From Mixophyes australis (Eukaryota; Chordata; Amphibia; Anura; Limnodynastidae), in assembly GCA_036250195.1 (NCBI GenBank), contig JAVHZZ010000006.1:75075869-75139868 (forward strand): a stretch of 64,000 nt of DNA. The letters are read 5' to 3'. Made by a program: the position numbers and the translations under genes. Every line of letters begins with the position of its first letter. The first letter of the stretch is position 1. The notes under the pieces are model-generated. The model was not told where the DNA came from. It did not search any database and saw nothing but the letters and a program-made list of their open reading frames with translations. Shown piece after piece: positions 59,085 to 64,000 of this stretch.

Positions 59085-61555
59085 ATTTGGAGACTATTGT
59101 ATTACTACAACAGCTCATGCTTTCAAAATTACCCCACTACTGGAATTTCAGAACTTATCTGGTAGAAGACCAGATAATTTTATTTCCATTTGCTGAATTA
59201 AATGGGACGTTTTTTTTACCTTTTTTTTTCTATACTTTTCACTGTATCTGTTTATTTGAATTTACCAGGCCCCTGGAGACCAACCTCAATTCAACGCCCC
59301 CCTTCTCCCTTATTATTACATTTTAATATGCACTTTTTTTTTTTTTTTAGCGCAGAGGCATTTTTTAACCTGAATATCCAAGATTCACACTTGCAAATTT
59401 ACTTTGTTGTAAACAATGATTCTGCAGCTTCTTCCATGTGTTGCTTCCATGACTGTACATAATTTCTGTGACAGATGTGCTTTGTTATATTTGAAAACTT
59501 AGTCATTAAAGAAAAGAAGAAAAAATGTTACAAAAATTGCAGCTTGTGTATTGAAACAGAATTAAGTTCAATACATTTAAATGTGCACAGTATAGAAAAA
59601 TATCTTAACAGTTTATTCCGCTCTAAAAACAAAAAATACCATCAGCATTTGCCTTTAAAAGGCACATGTGTAAAGGTGGTTGCTTATTACCATTATAATT
59701 CTCTAGTTACATATTTTTCTGCATTGTGACCTCTGAAACTACAGCAGAATTTCAGCCGCACACAGGGTGCACTAACAGGAAGCTAAACAGTGAAGTCTCC
59801 CAGTATGCTGTAGGCTGAGGAGAACATTAGGTAGCATTTTTTTTTTTATTGGATTGATTTTACAAAACCGACTCATTTTGGATTATTCTTATCTTATTTA
59901 AATAACCTCCCACTGAGGAAAAATGCAGCAACCCCACATTACAGGCTGCTGTCTTAACAGAGCACTTTGCTCCATTTTACATTATCTGCTGTCTATTCTA
60001 CATATATACTGTTCTGTTTTATCATATAGGAATCTCTGCAAAATTTCTATTTTTTAAAATATTTTATCTAACTCAGGGATTTCAATTCCACTGCGTGTGA
60101 CTTGTGAAGTCATTGTGTGACTTCACAAGTCACAATGTGTGACTTGTGAAGCAGTAACATTACCGCTGCCATCCAGGATTGCTGGGCAATCACGCAGCCG
60201 TTCTGGTAGATTTTATTCATAAATTGCCACTATTGCAGTGATAGGAAATCTGAGTTATTATCGCATAATTGTAAATAGGGACCACAGTGTCACAGAGAGA
60301 CAGGTGAGTGGGAAAAACAGGAATCCATTTTAGTTTATAATTACTTGGCTGCTTTTTCCAAATACACAATAGGGGTAGCTCAAATCTCTACTGCCATAAA
60401 AACCTCTTTCTTAAGATCCCCCTTAGATTCAGTGCTTTGAAGAGGAACCATTCATTGCTGCATTGGCTTCTGAGTACAGGTCTGAATGTTTTACTGATTT
60501 CAAATCACTACCAGACAAAACTTTCAAATCCTATGGACAATATTTTAATGTCAGGTGTAGAAGGTCCTTAAAGAGCCGCCATGTATAGAATATTTCCAAG
60601 AAGCCTGTTCTCCAGAATGCAGCTAAACTTATAGCAAAATAATAAGTTTCCAGTGAGTCTAATTATGGTGAAGAAGTAAATGTCACATGCTGGACAATAC
60701 GAACAAATATGCAGACACAAGGTGCACAAGACACAAGACTTTTAGTCTGACATAGTATCATTTCCTTACACCAACAGGAGATCTGACCATGCTGCAATTT
60801 CCAGGTTTTTTTAGTGCTCAGCATGGGTTAATACTGGTACAGAAATTGGCCCCTAAGGACAGTTTCCTACTCCCATCCATCAAGCCAGCTGTTACAGTAA
60901 GAATAGTCTTGCTTTAAAAGCCAGCCATCCAGCATGTAGCAGAGGTGTCATCATTACATGGCATGCTGTGCCCCTAGGGGATGACTGTAATTCTGCTCAT
61001 CTAAGGGCTGGGACGTGAGCTTCGTTGGAGACTAGAAAAAGTTTTCTTCTTGTTGTTAGCTACAAGGATCTTTGGTTTACAACAATATTGAAGGGATGGG
61101 GTTTTACATGTCCCCTTAGATTCTGGAAAGGTGTTTGTACAAGCAAGATAAAAACTAACACAACATAGTATTTATGCATCATTCATCTTCTTTAGGTTAA
61201 AGGTGCCTTTACCACTAAGCACTGTTACAGTACTTCTTACGTTCACATGTATTGGCCAAAAACGTACAGTTGGGAGCTGGTCATATAGAAGCAGTCTGTA
61301 TTGTAAATTCTGAACTCAACGTAAGCAAAGTTCTTTACATTTTTATTCTAACCACTAAGAATCTTAATGGGATGTCGACAGAACCCAGATCAACAAAATA
61401 AAAAAGCAAACTAACTGTGCCTTATGATATATAAAAGGTGCATGAGTGTAAACACAAGTTAATAACTTAGTTGTTTGAAGTTGGAAATGCCATATAACAA
61501 AAGTTTTTGAGTAACATGGAAAGCACTATGCCGGCAATACAATTATAATCAGATT
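59085..61555. other. Unannotated, with one perfect hairpin at 60097-60133
   Basis: Arms GTGACTTGTGAAGTCA and TGACTTCACAAGTCAC with a five-base spacer. A third partial copy GTGACTTGTGAAG follows at 60139. T-rich homopolymers at 59210-59350. No gene seen. Confidence 0.45.
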
Positions 61556-61560
61556 ACAAT

Positions 61561-61981
61561 CATACCTCCCAACTGTCCCATTTTAGGCGGGATAGTCCCG
61601 ATTTTAACTCTCTATCCCACTATCCCGATTGGGACAGCTTTATCCAAATTGGTGGGAAAGTTTGTAAGTATTGTCTGTTTACTGCGCTGTGAACGGGCAG
61701 TGCGCACAGCAATGAAGTTATTTGGAGGGGAAAACAGGGCAGCCCCTATCGTGATGTGGCCATGCCCCCTACCCAAGTGTTGGGAGGTATGTTCATCATC
61801 ATCATGAACATTTATATGCGAGGCTAAATCACATCATTAAGCCCCACCCCCGCTATTCAATGCCGAAAATGTTTCCATTTTATAGTGGGGGCGGGGCCAA
61901 AATGACAATTTTTCAAGTCCCACCCCCCACAAGCCCACCTCTTCTACCCCAGCTCCCAGCTTCAAAAGCTTGGCATGTATG
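61561..61981. mobile_element. CATACCTCCC-terminated element, relative of 27579-28195
   Basis: Starts CATACCTCCCAACTGTCCCA. One inverse end, GTTGGGAGGTATG, stops at 61791. A second, GGCATGTATG, stops at 61981. The right part (CACATCATTAAGCCCCACCC, GGGGCGGGGCCAAAATGACA) resembles the right part of the element at 27579. The flanks ATTACAAT and TTACAAAG agree at six positions, a possible decayed 8-bp duplication. A CATCATCATCATGAAC stretch at 61794 may be an L2 tail trapped inside. Confidence 0.65.
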
Positions 61982-61999
61982 TTACAAAGTATTTAGCGG

Positions 62000-62935
62000 G
62001 CTGTATGCTCAGTCACACAACTTAATTGATCAGACGGTTGTTGTCATGTGTTAGCTGTGTAGATGGTGGTAATAGGGTAACCTAAGGGAAATTAAGAGGG
62101 TGGTTGAGGAATATTATAAGCTTGTCTGAAGAGGTGGGTTTTCAGAGAATGCTTGAAGGTTTGAAGACTAGAGACTAGGGGGTAAATGTATCATAGTCCG
62201 GTTTATGAATTCCGCGCGAGATCGGCGAGATGACAGCTACAATTTAAAGCGGCGCTGCCTTGTAAAGGGAAAGTTGCCTTTACAAGGCAGCGCCACTTTA
62301 AATTTTAACTGTCATCTCGACGATCTCGCGCGGAATGCATAAACCGGACTATGATACATTTACCCCTAGGTCTTGTGGTGCGAGGGAGTGTGAATTCCAT
62401 AAAGTGGGTGGAGCCCGAAAAAAGTCCTGTAACTGAGAATGGGAGGAAGTGATGAAAGTGGAAGAGAGATGCAGATCTTGTCCAGAATGGAAATCTCGAG
62501 TTGGGAGATATTTTGAGATAAGTGAGGAGATGTATGTTGGTGCAATTTTGTTGATGGCCTTGTATGTTAGTAGAAGAATTTTATATTTTATTCGTTGAAA
62601 AACAGGCAACTAATGTAGAGACTGACAGAGTGACTCGGCAGAGGAAAAATGGTTTGCAAGGTAAACCAATCTAGCCCCTGTGTGCAAAATTGATTGTAGG
62701 GGCTCGAGTCTGATTTTGGGAAGACCAGTAAGGAGGGAAATCCAATAGTCAATATGGGAGATGATGAGTGCATGCATTAAGGATTTTGCAGTGTCTTGTG
62801 CGAGATATATACATATTCTGGAAATGTTTTTTTAGATGTATGCAGCATGATGGAAATATAGAGTTGATATAGGGAACAAAGGATAGTTGTGAGTCAAGGA
62901 TTACACCTAGGGACCTATGTTACATTAGATTGCAA
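62000..62935 (-). pseudogene. L2-type LINE relic: ORF2 C-terminus and 3' region
   Basis: The minus-strand frame at 62588-62773 carries SSPILTIGFPSLLVFPKS, a decayed form of the ISHIDYCNSLLTGLP block of L2/CR1-type reverse transcriptases. The frame at 62349-62609 then reads RIKYKILLLTYKAINKIAP, followed by TYISSLISKYLP and FRAPPTLWNSHSLAP. These are the conserved C-terminal tail (FKILLLTFKALNGLAPPYL ... LWNSLP). A frameshift separates the two. The 3' region below 62180 (TAAGCTTGTCTGAAGAGG and TTGTTGTCATGTGTTAGC on the plus strand) matches the fragment at 2225-2540. The MITE at 62179-62366 interrupts it. Confidence 0.8.
62179..62366. mobile_element. Foldback MITE, GGGGTAAATGTATCATAGTC termini, TAG duplication
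   Basis: Left GGGGTAAATGTATCATAGTC and right GACTATGATACATTTACCCC are perfect inverted repeats. The arms run almost to the centre through GCGCGAGATCGGCGAGATGA / TCATCTCGACGATCTCGCGC and GGCGCTGCCTTGTAAAGG / CCTTTACAAGGCAGCGCC. TAG flanks both sides (62176-62178 and 62367-62369). It is inserted in the L2 3' region. This is the least diverged hairpin in the window, hence probably a young insertion. Confidence 0.92.
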
Positions 62936-62939
62936 GCTC

Positions 62940-63930
62940 TTGGGGAACTAAACAGTAATCTATTGTGTTTACGATATTAATCATACGAGTTTGCTTATTT
63001 TGATCTTGTTCCTTGTTATGTACAAGCACTGAATCTCAGAGACATAAAATGGATGAATACATTTGTCTGACTGTGGTACATAGTGAATCAGGGAACTTTC
63101 TGACAGAAGGAATTCATTTGAAACAGATTTATATCAAAATCATTTCTTAATTCTAAAGAATGATACTTCCCAGTTGATCGCTTTCTATTCACCCTTGGCC
63201 CACAGAAGAACAAAGTGTTAACAACTGCTGATAAGTTTAAATGCTAATGGAAAGTGTCTGCTCCCATCATAGCAAGTGAGACATTGGGAAACCCATATAT
63301 CACTTATGCTGTTTATTGTAAACATAGGACAGAGAGACTGTGAATGCTGGACTGGCGGAAGTACAGAGAAAGGAATCTAAACAAGTATGATACAGTCTAT
63401 TGACTGTGACAAGAGACTTGTCACATTAACTGGGTGTATCTTCCAAAACATGAGGGTTACAATTACATTTTCAGAAATTATCAAGCCCATTACAGGTCTT
63501 AGTCTTAAGTCCCATTCATTGTACTTCAGGAAATGCCCAACATATTGAGGTTGTGGAGAGATTATAGAAAGCATTTGGATGATGTAATCACAATGACAGT
63601 GAATATAGGTACCGATACTTGGGAAGCATTATTTATAAAATTGTTGTTATATAATGAGCAACATCTCATTACTCCTACTCCCAGGGGAATCTGTTAATCA
63701 CCAAAGAGCATTAAGTCCACCTATGAAGAGGAAAACTTGTTCATGGCACATTAAATGTGTGGTAAAAGACCAAGGGCCTATTCATCAAGGATTTATTTGC
63801 CTTATATGATGAGTAAAGAACTGTTTCTGCTTGATTAAGTCACACATTAGTATCGGGGCTATTTATCAATGAGCTAAAGCAGGACATGTCCAAGATATCT
63901 TATGCTGTAATCAAACTAACGCTCAGTACT
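62940..63930. other. Mostly unannotated, with MITE-like termini near the end
   Basis: TTAGATTGCAAGCTCTTGG at 62928-62946 resembles the start of an L2 3' UTR on the plus strand. GGGCCTATTCATCAAGGATT at about 63775 and CGGGGCTATTTATCAATGAG at about 63855 resemble foldback termini; no partners were seen inside the window. No gene seen. Confidence 0.4.
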
Positions 63931-63931
63931 A

Positions 63932-64000
63932 CAGTCATGGCCAAAAGTTTTGAGAATGACACAGATATTATTTTTCACAAAGTCTGCTGCCTTAGTTTTT
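63932..64000. mobile_element. Tc1-like transposon, terminal sequence (cut by window end)
   Basis: Begins CAGTCATGGCCAAAAGTTTT directly after TA (63930-63931), the Tc1/mariner target dinucleotide. It continues GAGAATGACACAGATATT, then TTTTTCACAAAGTCTGCTGC. I recognise this as the inverted-repeat end of a widespread fish and frog Tc1-like family. The transposase and the other end lie beyond the window. Confidence 0.75.

Overview
The window looks like intergenic DNA from a vertebrate with a large, repeat-rich genome. The best fit is a frog. The repeat community is typical of anuran amphibians as I know it: L2-type LINE 3' ends finishing in ATATAAATAAATGATGATG, a tRNA-headed SINE carrying that same tail, Tc1-like transposons, many palindromic (foldback) MITEs whose ends read TATTTACTAA, TATTTATCAA or ATTCATTAAGG, and short hAT-like elements. 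This assignment is from recognition, not a search, and I cannot name the species. I found no intact protein-coding gene, no convincing host exon, and no rRNA, tRNA gene or CRISPR array. Almost all open frames are short chance ORFs or run through repeats.

Layout. 1-8.2 kb holds MITEs, an L2 fragment, a Penelope-like segment with a degenerate hammerhead-like motif, and TA microsatellites. 11.4-12.8 kb holds three different foldback elements abutting one another, with a CAG triplet at every junction. 14.8-21.2 kb holds three hAT-like insertions with perfect 8-bp target duplications (one inside an L2 relic), a 64-unit AC array and a Tc1 remnant. 24.7-28.3 kb holds a second copy of the window-edge MITE and an old minisatellite interrupted by three elements. 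29.2-35.3 kb holds two foldbacks, a tRNA-derived SINE split by a hAT between its A and B boxes, an almost complete Tc1 relic, a pair of tail-to-tail SINE ends and a possible LTR/DIRS-type terminal region. 36.6-41.8 kb holds an internally repeated element, an 18-unit 34-bp minisatellite and several foldbacks. 46.2-47.5 kb is a 47-bp minisatellite of exactly 28 units without indels. 47.7-55.8 kb holds a Tc1 remnant, foldbacks and a hAT with a 22-G tract. 56.4-59.1 kb is a dead L1-type LINE split by a third copy of the window-edge MITE. 61.5-64.0 kb holds an L2 relic split by a MITE, and the first 69 bases of a Tc1-like element that runs off the window.

Nothing here works as a pathway. The useful biology is the nesting of mobile elements, which gives relative insertion ages, and the target duplications, which give exact element boundaries. 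All family names rest on motif recognition and need a repeat-library search to confirm.
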